Below, one piece after another: positions 56,008-64,000 of a stretch of 64,000 nt of DNA. Made by a program: the position numbers and the translations under genes. This stretch comes from an uncultured Jannaschia sp. (GTDB taxonomy: Bacteria; Pseudomonadota; Alphaproteobacteria; Rhodobacterales; Rhodobacteraceae), in NCBI GenBank assembly GCA_947494145.1, contig CANLTZ010000001.1:62001-126000 (forward strand). Direction: 5' to 3'. The notes under the pieces were generated by a model, which was not told the DNA's origin, made no database searches, and worked only from the letters and a program-made list of their open reading frames with translations. Position 1 is the first letter of the stretch. Each line of letters opens with the position of its first letter.

Positions 56008-56877
56008 ATGCCTTCCTTGAAGGACCTCAAGAACCGGATCGAGTCGGTCAAATCGACCCGCAAGATCACCAAGGCCATGCAGATGGTCGCGGCGGCCAAG
56101 CTGCGCCGCGCCCAGGATGCCGCCGAGGCGAGCCGCCCCTATACGGAGCGGTTCAACGCGGTGCTGTCGTCGCTGGCCGCCGCCGTTGGCGACAGTGAAG
56201 GCGCGCCCAAGCTTCTGGCGGGCACCGGGTCGGATCAGACCCATCTGCTGGTCGTCATGACGTCGGAGCGCGGCCTGTGCGGTGGCTTCAACGCCAATAT
56301 CGCAAAGCTTGCCAAGTCCCATGCCGACAAGCTGAAGGCGGCGGGCAAGACGGTGAAGATCGTCACCGTGGGCAAGAAGGGCCGCGAGTCGATGAAGCGC
56401 GAATATGCGGATCTGTTCATCGACCATGTTGACCTCAGCGAGGTGAAGCGCGTCGGCTATGGCAATGCCGCTGGCATTGCTGCGGATGTTCTCAAGCGCT
56501 TCGATGCGGGCGAATTCGACGTGGCGACGATTTTCTTCGCCAAGTTCAATTCCGTCATCAGCCAGGACCCCACGGCCCAGCAGATCATTCCCTTCGAGGT
56601 TCCGGAAGGGGCCGAGGCGGGTGCGCTTTACGATTATGAGCCCAGCGAGGAAGCGATTCTGGCCGATCTGCTGCCGCGCGGCGTCGCGACGGCGATCTTT
56701 TCGGCCCTGCTGGAAAACGGAGCTTCCGAACAGGGCGCGCGCATGTCCGCCATGGACAACGCCACCCGCAACGCCGGCGACATGATCGACAAGCTGACCA
56801 TTCAGTATAACCGGTCGCGCCAAGCCGTTATCACGAACGAACTGATCGAAATCATTTCGGGAGCGGAGGCGTTGTAG
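56008..56877 (+). CDS. atpG: F1 ATP synthase gamma subunit
   Basis: This is the 289-residue central shaft subunit. It starts [20 protein letters not shown], has the conserved [11 protein letters not shown] segment, and ends with [26 protein letters not shown] precedes the ATG. The methyltransferase gene begins one base after its stop. Confidence 0.95.
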   Translation: MPSLKDLKNRIESVKSTRKITKAMQMVAAAKLRRAQDAAEASRPYTERFNAVLSSLAAAVGDSEGAPKLLAGTGSDQTHLLVVMTSERGLCGGFNANIAKLAKSHADKLKAAGKTVKIVTVGKKGRESMKREYADLFIDHVDLSEVKRVGYGNAAGIAADVLKRFDAGEFDVATIFFAKFNSVISQDPTAQQIIPFEVPEGAEAGALYDYEPSEEAILADLLPRGVATAIFSALLENGASEQGARMSAMDNATRNAGDMIDKLTIQYNRSRQAVITNELIEIISGAEAL

Positions 56878-56878
56878 A

Positions 56879-57652
56879 ATGGCCGGTTTGCGTGGATTCA
56901 CATACGAGAAGATCTATCCAGAGATCATGGCTGGCGGCTTCGCCCGTCATGATGACGAATTTCTGTTCTTCTCTCGTCTGCGCATCCTGCTCAAATCGAC
57001 CGATACCGTCCTCGACCTGGGCGCAGGCCGCGGCTATTCCGTGACCAGCGGCCCGTTGGGCAAGATCGGCTACAAGCGGCTCGATTTGCTTTGCAAAAAG
57101 CTGATCGGGGCCGATGTGGATGAAGCGGTTCGCGAAAATCCCTACCTCGCCGAAAGTCATGTCATTGGTGAAGACGGGCATGTCCCAGTCGAAGATGCAA
57201 GCTGCGACATGGTGATGAGCCGGTCTGTCATGGAACATGTCGAGAATCCCGAGATCTTCGCGTCCGAAGTCGAACGGATGCTCAAGCCCGGTGGCTGGTT
57301 CTGCGCTTTAACGCCCAACAAGTGGGGCTATGGCTCCATCGGGGCGCGGCTGGTGCCCAACAAGCTTCACGCCAAGGTGCTGCGTTCAGTCGGCGCCGTC
57401 GGCCGGGATGGTGGCCGCGAAGACGAAGATGTCTTCCCGACCGTCTTTCGCATCAACACGCGCCGCGACATCGAACGGGTCTTTTCGAAGGAAAAGTTCG
57501 AACACGGCACGTATTATCACGGCGGCCCCCCGGCCTATACGGGGGGTTACTGGCCGCTTGCTGCGGCCTTCCTGACTTGGGAATGGATCATGCCCAGGTC
57601 GTTCCTGAGAAACATTCACGTCTTCATCCGCAAACGCGGCGCCCACGCTTGA
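56879..57652 (+). CDS. Class I SAM-dependent methyltransferase inserted in the atp operon
   Basis: The 257-residue protein has motif I VLDLGAGRGYS at 44-54 and the acidic VEDASCDMVMSRSVMEHVEN, the MxHxxx post-motif of UbiE/class-I enzymes. Later it has MLKPGGWFCALTPNKWGYGS and a hydrophobic C-terminal segment (WPLAAAFLTWEWIMPRSFLR). It starts 1 nt after atpG and 68 bp before atpD, so it is cotranscribed with F1 genes. Known F1 operons have atpG next to atpD. The target is unknown: it could modify an ATP synthase subunit or be an unrelated passenger. GC is slightly lower than its neighbours. Confidence 0.87.
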   Translation: MAGLRGFTYEKIYPEIMAGGFARHDDEFLFFSRLRILLKSTDTVLDLGAGRGYSVTSGPLGKIGYKRLDLLCKKLIGADVDEAVRENPYLAESHVIGEDGHVPVEDASCDMVMSRSVMEHVENPEIFASEVERMLKPGGWFCALTPNKWGYGSIGARLVPNKLHAKVLRSVGAVGRDGGREDEDVFPTVFRINTRRDIERVFSKEKFEHGTYYHGGPPAYTGGYWPLAAAFLTWEWIMPRSFLRNIHVFIRKRGAHA

Positions 57653-57672
57653 GCCAAGGTTGTCATCCCTGA

Positions 57673-59145
<1,473 letters not shown>

Positions 59146-59148
59146 GCC

Positions 59149-59553
59149 ATGCAGTTCGAACTCGTCTCACCCGAGCGGCGGCTGGCCTCGATGGAGGTCA
59201 ATGCCGTCCGCATCCCCGGCGCGGACGGGGACATGACCGCAATGGCCGACCATGCGCCGACCATCACGTCGCTGCGCCCCGGCATCCTGACCGTCGAGAA
59301 GGACGGCGGTGATGAGAAATTCGCCGTCACCGGCGGGTTTGCCGAAATCGGTGCGGGCGTCACTGTTCTGGCCGAGCGGGCCCTGCCCGTGGGCGATGTG
59401 ACGCAAGAAACCTTCGATGGCTGGGTCGCCGAAGCCCAGACCGCGCGCGAAGGGGCGGCGGGCGATACGGTGGATGCGGCGGTGAAGCTGTTGGCCGATC
59501 TGGTCGCCATGGGCGGGGAAATTGGGCTGAACGCCAATCAGCCCAACCTCTGA
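59149..59553 (+). CDS. atpC: F1 ATP synthase epsilon subunit
   Basis: The 134-residue subunit has the beta-sandwich N-domain ([42 protein letters not shown]) and a short C-terminal helical part. It inhibits ATP hydrolysis when extended. It is the last gene of the operon, with an intrinsic terminator 22 nt downstream. Confidence 0.94.
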   Translation: MQFELVSPERRLASMEVNAVRIPGADGDMTAMADHAPTITSLRPGILTVEKDGGDEKFAVTGGFAEIGAGVTVLAERALPVGDVTQETFDGWVAEAQTAREGAAGDTVDAAVKLLADLVAMGGEIGLNANQPNL

Positions 59554-59574
59554 TAAATCGAAATTGTTCAGATT

Positions 59575-59600
59575 GGCCCCGGCATGTCCGGGGCCTTTTT
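59575..59600 (+). terminator. Intrinsic terminator of the atp operon
   Basis: GGCCCCGG-CATGT-CCGGGGCC is an 8-bp stem with a 5-nt loop, followed by TTTTT. It lies 22 nt after atpC. Confidence 0.92.
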
Positions 59601-59682
59601 ACGTTTTAGACCTGTTTTCGCCGGATTTTCCGATAGGATCGTCCTTAACGTTTCGTCAAGAAGCGACCGGTACGGAAGACAG

Positions 59683-60030
59683 ATGCGCAAGCTTCGCAAT
59701 CATCTGATTGGCGTCCAGCAGGGCAGCCAAATCATGTTTTCGGATTTCGAGGACGGGGGAGAGATGTGGACAGGCCGTGGCCCGCGCGAAGCGCGTGTGC
59801 GGATCACGTTCGAAGAACCCTACAAGACCCCGCCCGCCATCATGACCTCGCTTGCGATGTTCGACATCGACGAATCCACCAACCAACGCGCCGACCTGTC
59901 CCACGGCAAGGTTACGCTGGATGGTTTTGATCTGGTCTTCCGCACCTGGGGTGACACCCGTGTCGCCCGCGTCCGCGCCGACTGGACGGCCATCGGTGAG
60001 ATCAAGGCCGAGGATGAGTGGGACCTGTGA
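59683..60030 (+). CDS. H-type lectin domain protein
   Basis: The 115-residue product (MRKLRNHLIGVQQGSQIMFS) matches the H-type lectin fold: a beta sandwich with VRITFEEPYKTPPAIMTSLA and a later VRADWTAIGE end. Bacterial members are small carbohydrate-binding modules of unknown role. GGAAG precedes the ATG. There is no signal peptide. Confidence 0.78.
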   Translation: MRKLRNHLIGVQQGSQIMFSDFEDGGEMWTGRGPREARVRITFEEPYKTPPAIMTSLAMFDIDESTNQRADLSHGKVTLDGFDLVFRTWGDTRVARVRADWTAIGEIKAEDEWDL

Positions 60031-60063
60031 AGCGGTGCGGCTTTGCCGCGTTCGTTTACTTGA

Positions 60064-60082
60064 TGAGGGGCTTTGCCCCTCA
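60064..60082 (+). other. Hairpin after the lectin gene
   Basis: TGAGGGGC and GCCCCTCA around TTT form an 8-bp stem. No T-run follows (AACGCCCC). It may be a mRNA 3' end element or a degenerate relative of the GC-hairpin elements elsewhere in the window. Confidence 0.4.
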
Positions 60083-60195
60083 AACGCCCCAAAGCATCTT
60101 CGGCACATTGGGGCCGCAGGGAAATTGTAGGGATACGTTTGCGGCTTTGACATCTCGCTACAGGCCCCGCCAACTGCGTGCAGGAGGCCCTTGCC

Positions 60196-61536
60196 ATGCG
60201 TGACCATAATTTCCTGACCGAGATGAATGCCCGCCATCTGTGGCACCCCATGGCCCATCCCGGTGAAATGCAGGCGACGCCGCCCAAGGTCATCACGGGT
60301 GCGTCGGATGTCCGGATCACCGATATGGACGGGCATGAGGCCATCGACGCCATCGGCGGGCTTTGGAATGTGAATTTGGGCTATAGCTGCGGCCCCATCA
60401 AGCAAGCCATTGCAGAGCAGTTGGACCGCTTACCCTATTATTCCGCCTTCAAGGGTACGACGAATGACGCGGCCATCGCGCTGTCGGTCAAGCTGGCCGA
60501 GATGTTCGGGCCTGACGGCATGACGCGCGCGTTCTTTACCTCGGGCGGGTCGGACAGCGTGGACACGGCGCTGAAGCTTGCGCGGCAATATCATCGCATC
60601 CGTGGCGAGGCGTCGCGGACCAAGTTCATCGCCTTGCGGAAGGGCTATCACGGCACCCATTGGGGCGGCGCATCGGTGAACGGCAATCCGCAATTTCGCG
60701 AACCTTATGAGCCGCTTCTGCCCGGCTGTTTCCACGTCCCCAGCCCCTATGCCTATCGCAACCCGTTCGATGAAGACGACCCAGAGCGGCTTGCCGCCCT
60801 ATGCCTGAAGGCATTGGAGGCAGAAATCGAGATGCAAGTGCCCTCCACCGTGGCTGCCTTCATCATGGAGCCGGTTCAAGGCGCGGGCGGCGTTATCGTT
60901 CCGCATCCAAGCTTCATGCGCGGTGTGCGCGAGATATGTGACCGCCACGGCGTGCTGCTGATCGCCGATGAGGTCATCACCGGCTTCGGGCGCACCGGCG
61001 ACGTGTCGGGGTCGCGCCATTGGGGGGTGCAGCCGGATTTGATGTGTCTCGCGAAGGCGATCACGTCCGGTTACTTCCCCATGGGTGCCGTCATGGCCGG
61101 GGACCGGCTGGCCGAGGTGTTCGAGGCCGAGGGGTATGCCATGATCGGCACGGGCTACACCTATTCCGGGCACCCGGTGGGCTGCGCCGCGGCCCTGGCC
61201 TGTCTGGAAGAGACCGAACGCCTGGCCGTCTGGGACAATGTGCGCGCGGTGGGGCCGCGGCTGAAAGCGGGGCTGGAGGGGCTCCGCCGCCACGAAGCCG
61301 TGGGCGATGTGCGGGCCGAGGGGCTGATGTGCGCGCTGGAAATCGTGTCGGACCGCGCTGCCAAGACGCCTGACCCCGCCATGGCGGGACGCATCTATGA
61401 AGCGACCTATAGGGCCGGGGTCATGGTGCGGTGGTCCGGCACAAACATCGTCATGTCGCCGCCTCTGATCCTGACGGCAGACGATGCCGACCGTATCGTC
61501 GCGGCCCTGGATGAAGGGCTGAGCGCGGTCGCATGA
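60196..61536 (+). CDS. Class III PLP aminotransferase (omega-amino acid/putrescine type)
   Basis: This is a 446-residue fold-type I aminotransferase. The PLP Lys is in CLAKAITSGYFPMG and the cofactor-binding Asp is in LIADEVITGFGRTG. It has FTSGGSDSVDTALKLARQYH, typical of omega-aminotransferases acting on beta-alanine, GABA, taurine or diamines with pyruvate. GGAGG precedes the ATG at 60196. The stop overlaps the next ATG (ATGA), so it is coupled to a GAPDH-like gene. Confidence 0.88.
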   Translation: MRDHNFLTEMNARHLWHPMAHPGEMQATPPKVITGASDVRITDMDGHEAIDAIGGLWNVNLGYSCGPIKQAIAEQLDRLPYYSAFKGTTNDAAIALSVKLAEMFGPDGMTRAFFTSGGSDSVDTALKLARQYHRIRGEASRTKFIALRKGYHGTHWGGASVNGNPQFREPYEPLLPGCFHVPSPYAYRNPFDEDDPERLAALCLKALEAEIEMQVPSTVAAFIMEPVQGAGGVIVPHPSFMRGVREICDRHGVLLIADEVITGFGRTGDVSGSRHWGVQPDLMCLAKAITSGYFPMGAVMAGDRLAEVFEAEGYAMIGTGYTYSGHPVGCAAALACLEETERLAVWDNVRAVGPRLKAGLEGLRRHEAVGDVRAEGLMCALEIVSDRAAKTPDPAMAGRIYEATYRAGVMVRWSGTNIVMSPPLILTADDADRIVAALDEGLSAVA

Positions 61537-62507
61537 AGGCCTTCATCAACGGGTTCGGGCGGATTGGCCGCTCGATCCTGCGGGCGCATCTGCAAGGGGC
61601 AGGCCGTGGGATCGACGTGGTGGGGATCAACGATATCGCGCCGCTAGAGACCTGCGCTTACCTGTTCCGCTTCGATTCCGTCTTCGGGCGGTGGCCGGGC
61701 GTGGTGGAGGTGGGCGATGACGCATTGGTGGTGGATGGCTTGGCCATCCCATTCTACCGCACGCCGGACTTGCGCACGCTGTCCCTGGGCGGGGTGGATT
61801 TGGTGATGGAATGCACCGGCCATGCCGAGACGCGCGCCGAGGTGGAGCGCGGGCTGCTTGCAGGCGCGGGCAAGGTGCTGATGTCGGGGCCGTCTGCGGT
61901 GGCCGATGCGACGATTGTGCTGGGGGCCAACGATGCGGCGCTTGTGGCGCGGCATCGCATCATTTCCAATGCGTCGTGTACGACCAATGCGGTGGCGCCA
62001 TTGCTGGCGGTGTTGGATCGGGCCTTTGGGGTCGTGTCCGGGTCTATGACCACGATCCATTGCTATACCGGTAGCCAGCCCACGGTCGACATGCCGCGCG
62101 GCGATCTGGCCCGGTCGCGGGCGGCGGCCCTGTCCATGGTGCCCACGACGACCAGCGCGGGCCGCTTGGTGGATGAGGTGCTGCCCCACCTGGCGGGCCG
62201 CGTCCCTTGTCAGTCGGTGCGGGTGCCCGTGGCTTCGGTTTCAGCGGTGGATTTGGTGTTTCAGCCGGGGCGTATTGCGAATGTGGATGCGGTCAACGGG
62301 GCGCTGCGCGAGGCGGGCGGCGTGATCGGGGTGGAGGATATGCCCGTGGTGTCCTCAGACATGCGGGGGCGGGCGGAAAGCTTCATTCACATGCCACGGG
62401 AAACCCGGATGGCGGGCGGCGGCTTGATCCGCGTGTTCGGCTGGTATGACAACGAATGGGGCTTTGCGAACCGGATGTTGGAGCTTGGGCGCCTGATGGT
62501 GGCCTGA
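61533..62507 (+). CDS. Glyceraldehyde-3-phosphate dehydrogenase-like protein
   Basis: This is a 324-residue protein of the GAPDH fold: NGFGRIGRSILRAHLQG at the start, the active-site Cys in SNASCTTNAVAPLLAV, IHCYTGSQPTVDMP, and SMVPTTTSAGRLVDEVLP. The helix after CTTN and the GSQPTVD segment resemble ArsJ-associated or erythrose-4-phosphate-type members more than housekeeping Gap. It lacks arsJ here. Translation is coupled to the aminotransferase. The actual phosphate substrate is unsettled. Confidence 0.82.
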   Translation: MKAFINGFGRIGRSILRAHLQGAGRGIDVVGINDIAPLETCAYLFRFDSVFGRWPGVVEVGDDALVVDGLAIPFYRTPDLRTLSLGGVDLVMECTGHAETRAEVERGLLAGAGKVLMSGPSAVADATIVLGANDAALVARHRIISNASCTTNAVAPLLAVLDRAFGVVSGSMTTIHCYTGSQPTVDMPRGDLARSRAAALSMVPTTTSAGRLVDEVLPHLAGRVPCQSVRVPVASVSAVDLVFQPGRIANVDAVNGALREAGGVIGVEDMPVVSSDMRGRAESFIHMPRETRMAGGGLIRVFGWYDNEWGFANRMLELGRLMVA

Positions 62508-62524
62508 GCTGCGCGGTCAGGCAT

Positions 62525-62577
62525 GCGAGGGGCCAACCCCTCGCGCTCCCCGGAGTATTTTAGCCAGGATGAAGGGG
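62525..62577 (+). repeat. GC hairpin plus GGAGTATTT/GATGAAG element, copy 3
   Basis: A perfect 8-bp hairpin (GCGAGGGG-CCAA-CCCCTCGC) is followed by GCTCCCCGGAGTATTTTAGC and CAGGATGAAGGGGC. It lies between the convergent GAPDH-like and GH42 genes. The GH42 stop codon and its last three residues (HPG) are encoded by the inverse strand of the element (CATCCTGGCTAA). Confidence 0.85.
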
Positions 62578-64000
62578 CAGGCGCAGGAAATCGGCGGGGG
62601 CGATTGTTTGGCCTTCAAACAAGGCGGGGGTGGCGGCGTAGTTGAAGACGAAGCGCTCGGAGCCCGTGTCGCGGATGCGCAGGCCCGGGGGCAGGTCGTG
62701 GGTGTCGAGGCTCGCTTCGCGGGCCAGAGCGCCCAGGATGCGGCGGGCGGCGGCCGGGTCGGGCCACGTAGTGAGATGCAGGCGATTGTCGCTGTGGATG
62801 AGGGCGGGGGTGCCGTCGGTGGTGGTCTCGATCACGCGGGCCCTGGTTTCGAGATGTTCTAGCCAAAGCGTGGCGTGGCCGCCACCGGTAAGGGGGCGGG
62901 GCGCGTTCGGGGGGAAGGTTTCTTCCATGATTGACGTAGCGTCGAGGCCGGGGATATCGGGGCCTAGCGGGTCTTTGAAGCGGAGCGTGTCGGTCTTGAG
63001 GTCGGTGCGGGGGCCAGTGAGGACGAGACCATCGGCGACGGCGATGGCGGCGCGGAGGGGTGGGCTGAGCGTTAGGAGACCCGGGATGAGCGTCAGTTTG
63101 TAGCCCTCCAGGGTGGTGGCGTCGGGGGGCAGGATGTCGATGCTGAGGCCTAGGCTGCGCAGGGCGCGGTAGAGATTGAAGCAGAGCGCGAAATGGTCGA
63201 AGCCCGCGCCTTGGGGCTGCACCTCCCACGCCCATTGGGAGGTGTAGTCGAAGACGAGCGCCACGGGGGCTTGGGCGGCTTCAACGTCGGGGGTGTCGGC
63301 CAGGTCGCGGGCGACTTGGGCGGCCTCGGCATGGCCTTGGGCGGGCACGGAATCGGGGCGCAGCAGGCCTGCATGTTGTTGTTCCTGCGCGAAGGGGGCC
63401 TGGCGCCAGCGGAACCAGCAAACCGCTTCGGCGCCGTGGGCGAACGCCTCCCACGTCCAGAGGCGGACCATGCCGGGTAGGGGGGCAGGGTTCCAGGGGG
63501 CCCAGTTCACGGGACCGGGCTGTTGTTCCATGACCCACCAGCGGCCCCGCCCCACGGCGCGGTAAAGGTCATGGTGGAAGGCTTGGAAATCCGGGTCGCC
63601 CTGGCGCAAAAAAGCCTGCTTGTCGCCGCCGGGCACGCGGTCCAGCAGGAAGCCCATAGGATAGCTGTCCCAAGTGGCGATCTCCATATCCGCGCCGGTG
63701 GCGTAATGGTCGAATTCGGTGACGCGGCCCATGTAGTTGTGGCTGATCGGCGCGTCGGAATGGCGGCGGATGGCGTCGACCTGGGCGCGGTTCCAGCGCA
63801 CGACCTGATCGGAGGAAAAGCGGCGGAAGGCCAGGGCGTGGGCTGGGTTCGGCTCGGTCACCGTCAGGTTGGGCAGGTCGATCTGGTCGAAGTCGGAATA
63901 GTCCATGGACCAGAAGACGTTGCCCCAGGCAGAGTTCAGCGCCTCGGGCGTCTGGTAGCGGTGGCGCAGCCAGTCGCGGAAGGCGTCGCGGGCGGATTCG
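62560..64000 (-). CDS. GH42 beta-galactosidase, 5' end beyond window
   Basis: The frame is open to the window edge (codons back to 63999 read ESARDAFRDWLRHRYQTPEA, then LNSAWGNVFWSMDYSDF), typical of GH42. It covers the C-terminal part of the catalytic barrel (EIATWDSYPMGF; GRWWVMEQQPGPVNW with the nucleophile-region Glu), the A-type trimerisation domain (VALVFDYTSQWAWEVQPQG) and the C-terminal beta domain. It hydrolyses beta-galactosides. The N-terminus lies outside the window. Confidence 0.87.
   Translation of the reverse strand, partial: ESARDAFRDWLRHRYQTPEALNSAWGNVFWSMDYSDFDQIDLPNLTVTEPNPAHALAFRRFSSDQVVRWNRAQVDAIRRHSDAPISHNYMGRVTEFDHYATGADMEIATWDSYPMGFLLDRVPGGDKQAFLRQGDPDFQAFHHDLYRAVGRGRWWVMEQQPGPVNWAPWNPAPLPGMVRLWTWEAFAHGAEAVCWFRWRQAPFAQEQQHAGLLRPDSVPAQGHAEAAQVARDLADTPDVEAAQAPVALVFDYTSQWAWEVQPQGAGFDHFALCFNLYRALRSLGLSIDILPPDATTLEGYKLTLIPGLLTLSPPLRAAIAVADGLVLTGPRTDLKTDTLRFKDPLGPDIPGLDATSIMEETFPPNAPRPLTGGGHATLWLEHLETRARVIETTTDGTPALIHSDNRLHLTTWPDPAAARRILGALAREASLDTHDLPPGLRIRDTGSERFVFNYAATPALFEGQTIAPADFLRLPLHPG

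Overview
The window is GC-rich (roughly 64 percent by eye) and reads as chromosome from an alphaproteobacterium of the order Rhodobacterales (Roseobacter/Rhodobacter group). Indicators are an F1 ATP synthase operon atpHAGDC without F0 genes, a DUF484-xerC pair, an imuA-imuB-dnaE2 cassette behind a GTTC-N7-GTTC SOS box, TTAA-N7-TTAA CtrA-type sites, DUF1489 and DUF2125 proteins, and a GC-hairpin plus GGAGTATTT...GATGAAG intergenic element that I recall from this order. No rRNA, tRNA, CRISPR array, phage or intact insertion sequence was found.

Layout. 1-4.8 kb: small membrane proteins, azoreductase, an unusually long Flp-pilin-like protein, a LysR regulator, a CIA30-type exported protein and a 42-residue membrane peptide with a CtrA-type site. 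4.8-10.6 kb: the SOS mutasome, read right to left. 11-15 kb: a polyamine-type cluster read right to left (AdoMet decarboxylase, rhomboid-acetyltransferase fusion, small membrane protein, membrane-fused aminopropyltransferase). 15-19 kb: B12-dependent ribonucleotide reductase, DUF1489 and a PanE-like reductase. 19-27 kb: a low-GC acetyltransferase, FAD dehydrogenase, Tat-exported SDR with two small exported proteins, a divergent LysR and a dimethylglycine/sarcosine dehydrogenase-like enzyme. 27-34 kb: DUF2125, a ChaC-like cyclotransferase, a MotA/TolQ-like plus coiled-coil OmpA pair and an RTX protein. 34-40 kb: extensin-like protein, arogenate/prephenate dehydrogenase, HisC, PriA and LysE. 40-47 kb: transaldolase, three tandem AraC regulators, DUF484-XerC, RidA, SDR and rhodanese. 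47-53.6 kb: M23 peptidase, ClpA, GloB, a methyltransferase, a CBU_0592-like protein and an acetyltransferase. 53.9-59.6 kb: the atp operon with a methyltransferase gene between atpG and atpD. 59.7-64 kb: H-type lectin, class III aminotransferase, GAPDH-like protein and a partial GH42 beta-galactosidase.

The least explained features are non-coding. Two copies of a repeat of about 143 bp with 21-bp inverted ends lie at 10799-10941 and 19091-19234 and match at about 75 percent by hand count. Single copies of a GC-hairpin/GGAGTATTT element lie at about 0.73, 8.22 and 62.5 kb, and a related pair forms a perfect 24-bp palindrome at 37.1 kb. Two identical 16-mers flank a CtrA-type site at 40.8 kb. 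Among genes, the most interesting are the polyamine-type cluster, the methyltransferase inside the atp operon, the stator-like pair and the AraC triplet.
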